A stretch of DNA of 64,000 nt, taken from positions 186,001 to 250,000 of the forward strand of contig NZ_JAILYJ010000001.1 of NCBI RefSeq assembly GCF_019793465.1, given 5' to 3'. The notes beneath the pieces are model-generated. The model saw nothing but the letters and a program-made list of their open reading frames with translations. It made no database searches and was not told where the DNA came from. Of the stretch, positions 36,510-44,651 are shown in pieces; within the stretch, counting starts at the first letter, position 1, and each line of letters begins with the position of its first letter. A program made the translations under genes and the position numbers. The DNA is from Rhizobium croatiense. GTDB taxonomy: Bacteria; Pseudomonadota; Alphaproteobacteria; Rhizobiales; Rhizobiaceae.

Positions 36510-36569
36510 GCCATCCCCTCCCTAAAACAGGACGATTTTAGCCCGGCCAGCCAGTGGCCTCTCCTGCAA

Positions 36570-38606
36570 TCATATATCTTTCGCGAGACGCAGGCCGTCA
36601 TAGACGGCGGCATGCGTGTTGCGCGCAGCGACAGCGTCGCCGATCCGGAATAGCTGGAATTTGCCCTCGGGATTGCGCACGACGGACTGCGGTTCGCCGG
36701 CCAGAAGCTGGTCGTGCGACATCTCGCCGAAGTTGCTCGAATTGGGCTTCAGCTCGAAATAGAGCTCATCGAGCGGAATGGTCCCGTGATTGACGACGAT
36801 CTGGTCGTAGCTGCTCTGCTTGGCGATCCCGCCGTAATCGCTGCCGACATGGGCGACGAGCTGATTGCCGCTCTTCTCGACCGCCTCCAGGCGATAGGTG
36901 ACGGTGAAGGTCACGTCATGCTTCTGAAGCGAGCGCATATAGGGCACGAGGTTCATCGCCATGACCTCCGGCGCAAAGGACCGGTCGGGCGTCATGATCT
37001 CGACCTTGGCGCCCGCCTTGGCGAGAAATTCCGCCGCCTGAAGGCCGGCATGGTCGCCGGCATCGTCGAAAATCAGGACGTTGGTGCCAGGCTTCACGTC
37101 GCCGGAGATGATGTCCCATGAGGAGACCACCAACTCATTGCCTCTCGAAAGAACTTCGGTATGCGGCAGGCCGCCGGTCGCGATAATGACGACATCGGGG
37201 TTTTCGGCTTCGATCGTGTCGGCTTCCGCCCAGGTGTTGAAGTGGAAGGTCACGTCGTATTTCTCGCACTGGCTCATGCGCCAGTCGATGATGCTGATCA
37301 TCTCCCTGCGGCGTTCGCTTTGGGCGGTGAGACGGATCTGGCCGCCGGGATTGTTCGCCGCTTCGAAAACGACGACCTTGTGGCCGCGCTCCCCGGCGAC
37401 CCGCGCCGCCTCAAGACCGGCTGGGCCGGCGCCGACGATAACGACCTTCTTCTTCACATCGGCCTTCGCCAGGATATGCGGCATGGTCAGTTCGCGGCCG
37501 GTGGCGGCATTGTGGATGCAGTAGGCGGCCCCGCCCTGGTAGATGCGGTCGAGACAGTAATTCGCGCCGACGCAGGGCCGAATTTCTTCTTCCCGCTTTT
37601 CGATGATCTTGCGAACGATATGCGGGTCGGTCATGTGGGCGCGGGTCATACCGACCATGTCGACCTTGCCGGCCGCGATCGCGTGGCGCGCCGTGGCGAC
37701 ATCCGGAATTTTCGCAGCATGAAAGGTCGGAAAATTGGTCGCGGCACGAATTTCGCCGGCGAAATCGAGGTGCGGGGAATTCGCCATTCCCTGGATCGGG
37801 ATCACGTCTGTCAGACCGGCGTCGGTATCGATGTGGCCCCGGATCACGTTCAGGTAATCGATGAGGCCGCTCTCCTTCAGTCGCTTGGAGATTTCGATGC
37901 CTTCGGCCTTGCCCGTGCCGCCGGGAAGACATTCGTCGGCAGTATAGCGCAGGCCGAGAATGAAATCCTCGCCCACCCTTTTCCGGATCGCCTTGAACAC
38001 GTCGAAACAGAAGCGCAGACGGTTGTCGAGCGAACCGCCATAGGGGCCGTCGAGCTCATTGGTGAGCGGAGACACGAACTGGTCGATCAGGTGGCCGTAG
38101 GCCTCGAGTTCGACACCGTCCATGCCGCCCGCCTTCATGCGCTCGGCCGCATCGGCGAAATCCTTGATGATGCGCTCGATGTCCCAGTCTTCCACCTTCT
38201 TCGGGAAGGCGCGATGGGAGGCCTCGCGATGATGCGACGGCGCCACGACCGGCAGCCAGTCGCCCTTGTCCCAGCGCGTGCGGCGGCCGAGATGGGTGAG
38301 CTGGATCATGATCGCCGCACCCTCTTCGTGGACGGCGTCCGTCATTTCCCTGATCCAGGGTACGATCTCGTCCTTATAGACCAGCAGGTTGTTGAAAACA
38401 GGCGGACTATCCCTGGAAACCGCGGCTGAGCCTGCAGTCATTGTCAAGGCCACCCCGCCTTTTGCCCGCTCCACCGTATAGGCCCGATACCTCTCCTTCG
38501 GCATGCCGTCCTCGGGATAGGCCGGCTCGTGCGAGGTTACGATGATACGGTTACGCAGCGTCAAATGCTTGAGCTGGTAAGGCTGAAGAAGAGGATCGTT
38601 CGACAT
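36570..38606 (-). CDS. TMADH/OYE-family flavin demethylase (StcD / N-methylproline demethylase-like)
   Basis: The 678-residue protein has an N-terminal FMN TIM barrel (LKHLTLRNRIIVTSHEPAYP; later RPCVGANYCLDRIYQGGAAYC with cysteines for the 4Fe-4S cluster) and a C-terminal dinucleotide-binding region (VVIVGAGPAGLEAARVAGER). This is the layout of trimethylamine dehydrogenase and of StcD, which demethylates N-methylproline in stachydrine breakdown and releases formaldehyde. EtfBA are in the same run. The start MSNDPLLQPYQ at 38606 matches relatives; the frame from 38651 reaches into the operator. Confidence 0.85.
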   Translation of the reverse strand: MSNDPLLQPYQLKHLTLRNRIIVTSHEPAYPEDGMPKERYRAYTVERAKGGVALTMTAGSAAVSRDSPPVFNNLLVYKDEIVPWIREMTDAVHEEGAAIMIQLTHLGRRTRWDKGDWLPVVAPSHHREASHRAFPKKVEDWDIERIIKDFADAAERMKAGGMDGVELEAYGHLIDQFVSPLTNELDGPYGGSLDNRLRFCFDVFKAIRKRVGEDFILGLRYTADECLPGGTGKAEGIEISKRLKESGLIDYLNVIRGHIDTDAGLTDVIPIQGMANSPHLDFAGEIRAATNFPTFHAAKIPDVATARHAIAAGKVDMVGMTRAHMTDPHIVRKIIEKREEEIRPCVGANYCLDRIYQGGAAYCIHNAATGRELTMPHILAKADVKKKVVIVGAGPAGLEAARVAGERGHKVVVFEAANNPGGQIRLTAQSERRREMISIIDWRMSQCEKYDVTFHFNTWAEADTIEAENPDVVIIATGGLPHTEVLSRGNELVVSSWDIISGDVKPGTNVLIFDDAGDHAGLQAAEFLAKAGAKVEIMTPDRSFAPEVMAMNLVPYMRSLQKHDVTFTVTYRLEAVEKSGNQLVAHVGSDYGGIAKQSSYDQIVVNHGTIPLDELYFELKPNSSNFGEMSHDQLLAGEPQSVVRNPEGKFQLFRIGDAVAARNTHAAVYDGLRLAKDI

Positions 38607-38649
38607 GGGCCGTGGTTCCGGATTAAACATCGAAGCAAACGCTAAGGGC

Positions 38650-38711
38650 AATGTACATATGTGTCAATATTGAAAACAGGAAGGTCATTATTTTTGACAC
38701 TAATGTACATT
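38650..38711. promoter_or_regulatory. Long inverted repeat between the flavin demethylase and TetR genes
   Basis: AATGTACATATGTGTCAA (38650-38667) and TTGACACTAATGTACATT (38694-38711) are inverted copies differing at 2 of 18 positions, separated by 26 bases. Each copy contains the palindrome TGTACA. It fills the centre of the 145-base gap between the divergent genes, a typical place for a TetR operator that covers both promoters. Confidence 0.7.
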
Positions 38712-38751
38712 TTTCTTGTACCAAGCCGCGGAAGTTGATAGGAGATGATGC

Positions 38752-39381
38752 ATGGACCAGGCTTTGAACGACACCGGCTGGCGCGGATCGCAGGAGGGTT
38801 GGCTGGAAGCAGCCTACCAGTCACTGCTGGAATCCGGCGTGGATTCGGTGAAAATTCTGCCGCTCGCAAAGAAGCTCAATCTCTCGCGAACGAGCTTCTA
38901 CTGGTTTTTCAAGGATCGGGAGGAACTGTTGAGCGCGCTGGTTGCGCGTTGGCGCGATAAAAACACCGGCAATATCGTCAAGCAGTCCGAAGCCTATGCG
39001 GAGTCGCTCGCCGAAGCGATGCTCAACGTTTTCGATTGCTGGCTGGACACCGAACTCTTCGACGCCAAGTTCGAATTTGCCGTGCGCAGCTGGGCGCTGC
39101 AGTCGGACGAGCTTCTGGCCGAGGTCCACAAGGCCGATCAGATCCGGCTGGAGGCGCTTAAACGAATGTTTATGCGGTTCGGGGTACCAGAAACGACATC
39201 AGATGTCAGAGCGCGGACAACTTATCTCGTTCAGATCGGCTATATCTCCATGCAGTCGAAGGAGGAACTCGCCATCCGCATGAAACGGATTCCGGAATAT
39301 ATTGCGATCTACACGGGCGAAGTGCCGCAGCAGAGGGAGCTCGATCGCTTCTTCGCGCGGCATGGCTATAGGCCCGGATGA
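38752..39381 (+). CDS. TetR family regulator
   Basis: The 209-residue protein has a TetR helix-turn-helix near residues 25-65 (LPLAKKLNLSRTSFYWFFKD) and a helical ligand domain. It starts at 38752 with GGAG upstream, divergent from the flavin demethylase gene, and faces a strong inverted repeat. It probably represses the eight-gene demethylase/formaldehyde run and itself until a betaine or its product appears. Its stop overlaps an ATG of the ProC-like frame, so it is co-transcribed with it. Confidence 0.9.
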   Translation: MDQALNDTGWRGSQEGWLEAAYQSLLESGVDSVKILPLAKKLNLSRTSFYWFFKDREELLSALVARWRDKNTGNIVKQSEAYAESLAEAMLNVFDCWLDTELFDAKFEFAVRSWALQSDELLAEVHKADQIRLEALKRMFMRFGVPETTSDVRARTTYLVQIGYISMQSKEELAIRMKRIPEYIAIYTGEVPQQRELDRFFARHGYRPG

Positions 39382-39392
39382 GGGAAGCCGAA

Positions 39393-40187
39393 ATGAGCGT
39401 TTCCTTGAGGATCGGTATTATTGGCGGTGGTGGCTGGCTCGGCGGGGCCATTGCCGGCTCGATCCTCGATTCCGGCCTGGTCGACCCTCGAAATCTCTGC
39501 CTCTCCTATCGCAGCCGGCAGCCCGACCGTTTCCCGAACTCCTTCTGGACCACCGACAGTCAGGAACTTGCCGACCGCTCGGATGTGATTCTTCTCTCCA
39601 TCCGCCCCGATGACTGGCATCCGTTCGCCCTCGATGCTTCCGACAAGCTCGTTATTTCGGTCATGGCCGGCATTCGCCTCGCAGCCCTTTCGGAGCGGCA
39701 CAAGACCGGCCGCGTCGTCCGCGCCCTGCCGAATGCCGCTGCCGAAGTTGCGAAATCCTATACGCCTTGGATCGGCACGAGCGGCATCACGGAGGATGAC
39801 CGTGCCACGGTCCGCGCCATATTCGAGAGCTGCGGATCTCAGGACGAGGTCGCAACCGAAAGCGACATCGACTACCTCACCGGCCTTTCGGGCTCCGGCC
39901 CGGCGTTTCCGGCGCTGCTCGCCGCTGCCATGATGAGCGACGCCATCGCCCATGGCCTGCCGGTCGAGGTTGCGCGCCGCGCGGTCAACACGGTGGTCGC
40001 GGGCGCCGGTCGGCTGCTGGAGCGCCGCAGCGAATGTCCCGAAGACGTCGTTCAAATCTTTCTCGACTATCGCGGCACGACGGCGGCAGCCATCGAAGGC
40101 ATGCGCGCCGCCGGGTTCGATGCTGCGGTGGCAGACGGACTATCGGCAGCATTCAAGAAATCGGTGAGTATGGGAGACGCTTCCTGA
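39393..40187 (+). CDS. Pyrroline-5-carboxylate reductase family protein (ProC-like)
   Basis: The protein of 264 residues has an N-terminal Rossmann motif IGIIGGGGWLGGAIAGSIL and the ProC signature DYLTGLSGSGPAFPALLAAA near residue 160. ProC reduces P5C to proline with NADPH. The start at 39393 follows GAGGGAAG; an ATG at 39378 overlapping the TetR stop is the alternative. Its place between TetR and a betaine importer suggests a reductive step on a cyclic imine made during betaine breakdown, rather than proline biosynthesis, but this is inferred. Confidence 0.85.
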   Translation: MSVSLRIGIIGGGGWLGGAIAGSILDSGLVDPRNLCLSYRSRQPDRFPNSFWTTDSQELADRSDVILLSIRPDDWHPFALDASDKLVISVMAGIRLAALSERHKTGRVVRALPNAAAEVAKSYTPWIGTSGITEDDRATVRAIFESCGSQDEVATESDIDYLTGLSGSGPAFPALLAAAMMSDAIAHGLPVEVARRAVNTVVAGAGRLLERRSECPEDVVQIFLDYRGTTAAAIEGMRAAGFDAAVADGLSAAFKKSVSMGDAS

Positions 40188-40255
40188 CAACCGTTGAGGG
40201 TGGGTACTGCGGCACCCCGCTCGGTAGTATTGGCCGCTAAATAGAGGGAACGAAA

Positions 40256-41257
40256 ATGAAGAAACTACTCGCATCGACATGTTTGACGTTCGGCCTGCTC
40301 GGCGGCGCGTCCTACGCCAGCGCCGCCGAGTGCGGCAGCGTCACCATCGCCAGCATGAACTGGCAGAGCGCCGAAGTTCTCTCCAACCTGGACAAGTTCA
40401 TTCTGAACGAAGGTTACGGCTGCAGCGCCGATATCACCGTCGGCGACACCGTCCCGACGATCACCTCCATGGCCGAAAAGGGCCAGCCGGACATCGCGCC
40501 GGAAGCCTGGATCGACCTGCTGCCCGACGTCGTCAAGAAGGGTACGGACGAAGGCCGCATCATTCAGGTCGGTTCGCCGCTGCCCGACGGCGGCGTGCAG
40601 GGCTGGTGGATTCCCAAATATCTCGCCGACGCCCATCCCGACATCAAGACCATCGGCGACGTGCTGAAGCATCCTGAACTCTTCCCCGATCCGGAAGACC
40701 CGAAGAAGGGCGCTATCTTCAACGGGCCACAGGGCTGGGGCGGCACCGTGGTGACCACGCAGCTCTTCAAGGCGTTTGAGGCTGACAAGGCGGGCTTTAC
40801 CCTCGTCGATACCGGTTCGGCCGCCGGGCTTGATGGCTCGATCTCCAAAGCCTACGAACGTAAGGAAGGCTGGGTCGGCTATTACTGGGCTCCGACGGCT
40901 TTGCTCGGCAAGTATCAGATGGTCAAGCTCGAAGCCGGCGTGCCGAACGACGCCGCCGAATGGAAGCGTTGCAACACCGTCGCCGATTGCCCTGATCCGA
41001 AGCCGAATGCATGGCCGGTCGACAAGATCGTGACGCTGGTCGCCAAGCCCTTCTCGGAAAAGGCTGGCCCCGAAGTCATGGACTATCTGACGAAGCGCTC
41101 CTGGTCGAACGACACGGTCAACAAGCTGATGGCATGGATGACCGACAACCAGGCGACCGGCGAAGACGGTGCCAAGCACTTCCTGAAAGAAAACAAAGAC
41201 ATCTGGACCAAGTGGGTCTCGCCGGAGGCAGCCGCGAAGATCGAAGCTGCTCTCTAA
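40256..41257 (+). CDS. Glycine betaine/proline betaine ABC transporter binding protein (HutX/ProX-like)
   Basis: The 333-residue protein has a signal peptide (KLLASTCLTFGLLGGASYAS) and an OpuAC domain with IASMNWQSAEVLSNLDKFIL and GWVGYYWAPTALLGKYQMVK. Four cysteines (including VADCPDPK) suggest disulfides. HutX of Sinorhizobium meliloti, which serves uptake of histidine, proline and proline betaine, has this form. It is the first gene of a three-gene importer operon on the plus strand, downstream of the TetR-ProC pair after a 68-base gap. Confidence 0.9.
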   Translation: MKKLLASTCLTFGLLGGASYASAAECGSVTIASMNWQSAEVLSNLDKFILNEGYGCSADITVGDTVPTITSMAEKGQPDIAPEAWIDLLPDVVKKGTDEGRIIQVGSPLPDGGVQGWWIPKYLADAHPDIKTIGDVLKHPELFPDPEDPKKGAIFNGPQGWGGTVVTTQLFKAFEADKAGFTLVDTGSAAGLDGSISKAYERKEGWVGYYWAPTALLGKYQMVKLEAGVPNDAAEWKRCNTVADCPDPKPNAWPVDKIVTLVAKPFSEKAGPEVMDYLTKRSWSNDTVNKLMAWMTDNQATGEDGAKHFLKENKDIWTKWVSPEAAAKIEAAL

Positions 41258-41268
41258 AGCCAAAAATA

Positions 41269-41291
41269 GCGGTGCGCGAAAAGCGCACCGC
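41269..41291 (+). terminator. Stem-loop between binding-protein and permease genes
   Basis: GCGGTGCGC (41269-41277) and GCGCACCGC (41283-41291) pair perfectly around GAAAA. The element follows the binding-protein stop by 11 bases. As in the other importer of this window, such a hairpin after the first gene would raise the ratio of binding protein to membrane parts by partial termination or mRNA protection. A short TTCTC, not a clean T-run, follows. Confidence 0.65.
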
Positions 41292-41351
41292 TTCTCACGC
41301 GCCGACAAAACAAAAAGACTGCCACGGCTGTTTGACGAAAGGGGAACCGAG

Positions 41352-42239
41352 ATGGAATGGTTTTACAAATTCCCGCACATGAACGATGACGCGCTTCGCA
41401 ATCTGAAGAAGGCGATCGATGACGGCTTTCGCGGATTTACCCGCAGCTATGGCGACGGCATCGAAAGCCTGTTCGTGCCGCTGCAGCATTTCCTTATCGC
41501 CGCCGAGCGCTTCATGACGCAGACACCGTGGCCGATCATCACCGCGATCATTCTGACCATCGCCTGGCTTGGCAGCCGCAGCCTGAAGGTTGTCGCCGGC
41601 TGTCTGGTGACGCTGATGCTGATCGGCTATTTCGACATGTGGGACGACACGATGCGGACGGTCTCGATGATCTTCGTCTGCACGGTTCTTTCCATCGCCA
41701 TCGGCATTCCGATGGGCATCCTGATGGCCCGTTCCGACCGGCTGCAGCGCATCGTCAATCCGATCCTCGACGTCATGCAGACCATGCCGAGCTTCGTCTA
41801 CCTCATTCCGGTCGTCATGCTGCTCGGCATCGGCAAGGTGCCCGGCCTGATCGCCGTCGTCATCTACGCCATCCCGCCGATGATCCGCCTGACCGATCTC
41901 GGCATCCGCCTCGTCGACAAGGACGTGCTCGAAGCCGCCGACGCCTTCGGCACCTCGCGGTCGCAGAAGCTGTTCAAGGTGCAGCTGCCGCTGGCGCTGC
42001 CCACCATCATGGCCGGCATCAACCAGACGATCATGATGGCGCTCGCCATGGTGGTCATCGCCTCGATGATCGGCGTCCAGGGCCTCGGCCAGCCGGTGCT
42101 GAAAGCGATCGCCAACCAGTACTTCACGCTGGGCATTTTCAACGGCCTTGCCATCGTCGGCATCGCCATCATCTTCGACCGGGTCAGCCAGGCATATGGC
42201 AAAAGGCTCCAGAAGCATCGGGAGACCGTCCATGGCTGA
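41352..42239 (+). CDS. Betaine-type ABC transporter permease (HutW/ProW-like)
   Basis: The 295-residue protein has an N-terminal soluble stretch, about six hydrophobic segments and the coupling loop EAADAFGTSRSQKLFKVQLP. ILDVMQTMPSFVYLIPVVML is the family marker. AAGGGGAACC lies just upstream of its ATG. It ends overlapping the ATPase gene by eight bases. Here a single permease gene implies a homodimeric channel, unlike the two-permease system at 22-24 kb. Confidence 0.93.
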   Translation: MEWFYKFPHMNDDALRNLKKAIDDGFRGFTRSYGDGIESLFVPLQHFLIAAERFMTQTPWPIITAIILTIAWLGSRSLKVVAGCLVTLMLIGYFDMWDDTMRTVSMIFVCTVLSIAIGIPMGILMARSDRLQRIVNPILDVMQTMPSFVYLIPVVMLLGIGKVPGLIAVVIYAIPPMIRLTDLGIRLVDKDVLEAADAFGTSRSQKLFKVQLPLALPTIMAGINQTIMMALAMVVIASMIGVQGLGQPVLKAIANQYFTLGIFNGLAIVGIAIIFDRVSQAYGKRLQKHRETVHG

Positions 42240-43308
42240 GCAGCATTTCGGCGGCATCAAGATCCGCCACCTCTACAAAATCTTCGGCCCCAACCCCGCG
42301 GCCCATGTCGAGGCGGTGCAGAAAGGCCTGACGAAGACCGAGCTCAACCAGAAGCACGGCCACGTGCTCGGGCTGCGGGACATCAATATCGAGATCCCCT
42401 CCGGCTGCATCCAGGTCGTCATGGGCCTTTCGGGATCGGGCAAATCCACGCTGATCCGCCATATCAACCGGCTGATCGACCCGACATCCGGCGAAGTGCT
42501 CGTCGACGGCGTCGACGTCGTGAAGATGAACGAGACCGAATTGCGGACGTTCCGCCGGCAGCAGACGGCGATGGTTTTCCAGAAGTTTGCGCTGCTGCCG
42601 CACCGCAACGTCCTCGACAACACCATCTTCGGCCTCGAAGTGCAGGGCATGGAGCGGGCGAAAGCCATCGACATCGCCATGCGCTGGCTGGAGCGAGTCG
42701 GGCTCAAAGGCTTCGAGCAGCGCTACCCCAACCAGCTTTCCGGCGGCATGCAGCAGCGTGTCGGCCTGGCGCGGGCGCTTGCCAACGATGCGCCGGTGCT
42801 TCTGATGGACGAGGCCTATTCGGCCCTCGATCCACTGATCCGCACGGATATGCAGTCAGTGCTTCTCGACATCCAGAAGGAAATCAAGAAGACCATCGTC
42901 TTCATCACCCACGATCTCGACGAGGCGCTGCGCCTCGGCGACCAGATCGCCATCCTGCGCGACGGCGAAGTCATCCAGCAGGGCACGAGCCAGGACATCG
43001 TACTGCGCCCGGCCGACGAATACATCGCCAACTTCGTCAAGGAAGTGAACCGGGGACGGGTCGTCCATGTCGAAGCCGTCATGACGCCGCTGCATTCCGC
43101 AGCACCCGGCGGATTGACGATCGTATCGGGCACGACGGTCGAAGAGGCCGTCCGCATGCTGGCCGCCACGCCGGACGACGATGCCAGGGTGGTGTCGCCG
43201 TCGGGGGAAACCCTGGGGCTCGTCACCTTCCGTCAGCTCGCCGGCGCAATGGTGAATTCGCAGGAGGTCGCTGCCCGACGCGAGAATACCCTTTCGGTCG
43301 CGCTCTGA
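42232..43308 (+). CDS. Betaine-type ABC transporter ATPase (HutV/ProV-like)
   Basis: The protein of 358 residues starts MAEQHFGGIKIRHLYKIFGP and has Walker A (GLSGSGKST), LSGGMQQR and VLLMDEAYSALD. The segment between VQKGLTKTELNQKHGHVLGL and the Walker A is typical of ProV/HutV. A CBS-like tail ends near residue 350. The ATG at 42232 has GGGAG seven bases upstream and overlaps the permease stop; the frame from 42148 is inside the permease gene. It completes the three-gene importer. Confidence 0.94.
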   Translation: MAEQHFGGIKIRHLYKIFGPNPAAHVEAVQKGLTKTELNQKHGHVLGLRDINIEIPSGCIQVVMGLSGSGKSTLIRHINRLIDPTSGEVLVDGVDVVKMNETELRTFRRQQTAMVFQKFALLPHRNVLDNTIFGLEVQGMERAKAIDIAMRWLERVGLKGFEQRYPNQLSGGMQQRVGLARALANDAPVLLMDEAYSALDPLIRTDMQSVLLDIQKEIKKTIVFITHDLDEALRLGDQIAILRDGEVIQQGTSQDIVLRPADEYIANFVKEVNRGRVVHVEAVMTPLHSAAPGGLTIVSGTTVEEAVRMLAATPDDDARVVSPSGETLGLVTFRQLAGAMVNSQEVAARRENTLSVAL

Positions 43309-43342
43309 CGCTCCACGCGGCCTCTTTCAGTTTGGCCGGCGA

Positions 43343-43390
43343 CACCGAGTTTCGGTGCCTCGCCGCGCCACTCAACCGGCAAGCCGGTTG
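43343..43390 (+). terminator. Two short hairpins after the importer operon
   Basis: CACCGA/TCGGTG (43343-43357) and CAACCGGC/GCCGGTTG (43373-43390, loop AA) are perfect small stems 35-80 bases after the ATPase stop. There is no T-run, so intrinsic termination is uncertain, but they mark the end of the operon before the pseudogene. Confidence 0.45.
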
Positions 43391-43861
43391 TCTGAGACAT
43401 TACGATGTCGAAGCTTGCGCAACCGGATCGTCTTCGCATACGGCAAACATGGCCAGGGACGGCGTGCCGGGTGACCAGCGCGTCGCCTATTATGCCGAAC
43501 GCGCCATCGGCGGCGCCTAGTGACGATGCTTTCACCCGACGCCTTCATCGGCAAGGAGCTTCAGCGCACGACCGCGGACGTACCGCTTCGCCGCACCTTG
43601 AAGAGGCTCTGAGTCAAGTGGCTGCTGGAGGTCGGCGTGCTGGGATGGCACGGCAATGGCGTCACCTTGCTGGATCACAATACCGGTGGGCGTTTTTTCG
43701 AGGAAGGCGACAGCCTGGTGCCCGCCACCACCAACGGCGCGGCCGCTTGGCTGGGCGGGGAATTGCGTTTGCAGCGTATCGATGCCGTGGAGATCTGCGC
43801 CGTACCGCGCCACGCACCCTATGCATTCTATGACGGCCGACGAGTCGGATTGGAACTCTGA
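43391..43861 (+). pseudogene. Decayed OYE/FadH-type flavin oxidoreductase, internally deleted and frameshifted
   Basis: The N-terminal part is recognisable across a frameshift near 43431: SLRNRIV in one frame continues as SSHTANMARDG and RVAYYAERAIGGA in another, the start of an NADH:flavin oxidoreductase barrel. The frame stops at 43518-43520. About 100 bases later a second piece, from WLLEVGVLGWHGNGVTLL to RHAPYAFYDGRRVGLEL (about 43618-43861), matches the C-terminal end of the long members of this family, with a stop (TGA near 43616) just before it. Almost the whole of a protein of some 650 residues is missing. The intact relative in the window is the flavin demethylase at 36570-38606. Confidence 0.6.
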
Positions 43862-44651
43862 TGCGCAGCGGCGAAGCCGGGAGAGCGGAGCGCCGGCCTA
43901 TACATTTTGCGCAGGACCAGTCCAGACTGCGTCGCGAAAAGCCGATCGACCGACAATATCGACGCGCGACAATTGCTCCCTGGCAGCGGAACACTAAAGT
44001 AACGATGACCGGGGCCATGATGGTCTACGGTCTGAAAGCCAAGCCCCTCTATCGATCACCCCAAATGATGGGAGGGGCTGCATCCATACGCACTCCATCC
44101 CGTGCGTATGCCAACTGCCTGTCAGCCTGCCGAAGGCTATCTCGAGCGGTCCACTTTAGAACCTTCGGCAGGCGACTTTTGCATGGCGCATTAATGCGCG
44201 CCGTCTGTGCAAGCTGGCTAATCGTTTCATCATCGGATAACCATCAAAAACAGCTGCGCCAAGGCTTGCCAAGTGCTGCCGGCTCTGTCAGTTCCTGCCG
44301 ACCGGCCAGGAAAGTCCGACCGATGGGCATTATCGATAAAACATTCGAAATCTTCGTTTTTCCGGCACCTGCCAGGTTCGGTCTCGACTCGAATTCGCCT
44401 GGCCGAACACCTTTCGACGCCCCCATCCGGTCGAAGCCTGTCCGCTGCGCCGCCACGTGCTGCGCTGAGCCCGCATTTTCGCTAATATGCGCCGAGGCCT
44501 CGCACTTCGTTTCATCCAACAGGCCCTGACCAAGCGAGGAGGAGAAGGATAATGACAGCGACTGCGGCCAGAAAGAGGGACGTACATCATCTCGACCGCC
44601 GTGCAACCATGCCTTGCGCAGTGTTCGGTCAGGAGAATTGACGGGAACAGC
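43862..44651. other. Long intergenic region with hairpins, no supported gene
   Basis: Between the pseudogene and the AraC gene there are several open frames (43861-44529 plus, 44244-45011 minus), but none shows protein-family residues, a convincing ribosome site or a believable composition. The only structure I see is the row of inverted repeats at 44042-44199. The proximal promoter of the AraC gene presumably lies in the last 150 bases. Confidence 0.5.
44042..44199. repeat. Row of four perfect inverted repeats
   Basis: In 158 bases there are: AGCCCCTC (44042) with GAGGGGCT (44072-44079); CATACGCAC (44085) with GTGCGTATG (44102-44110); GCCTGCCGAAGG (44125) with CCTTCGGCAGGC (44162-44173); and the self-palindrome GCGCATTAATGCGC (44186-44199). 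All arms match exactly. It could be a structured RNA, a relic of a mobile element or a set of protein sites; nothing in the sequence decides between these. Confidence 0.6.

Noticed and set aside
43861..44529. A 222-codon plus-strand frame in the hairpin region
   Set aside because: It runs through perfect inverted repeats, has no ribosome site and resembles no protein.
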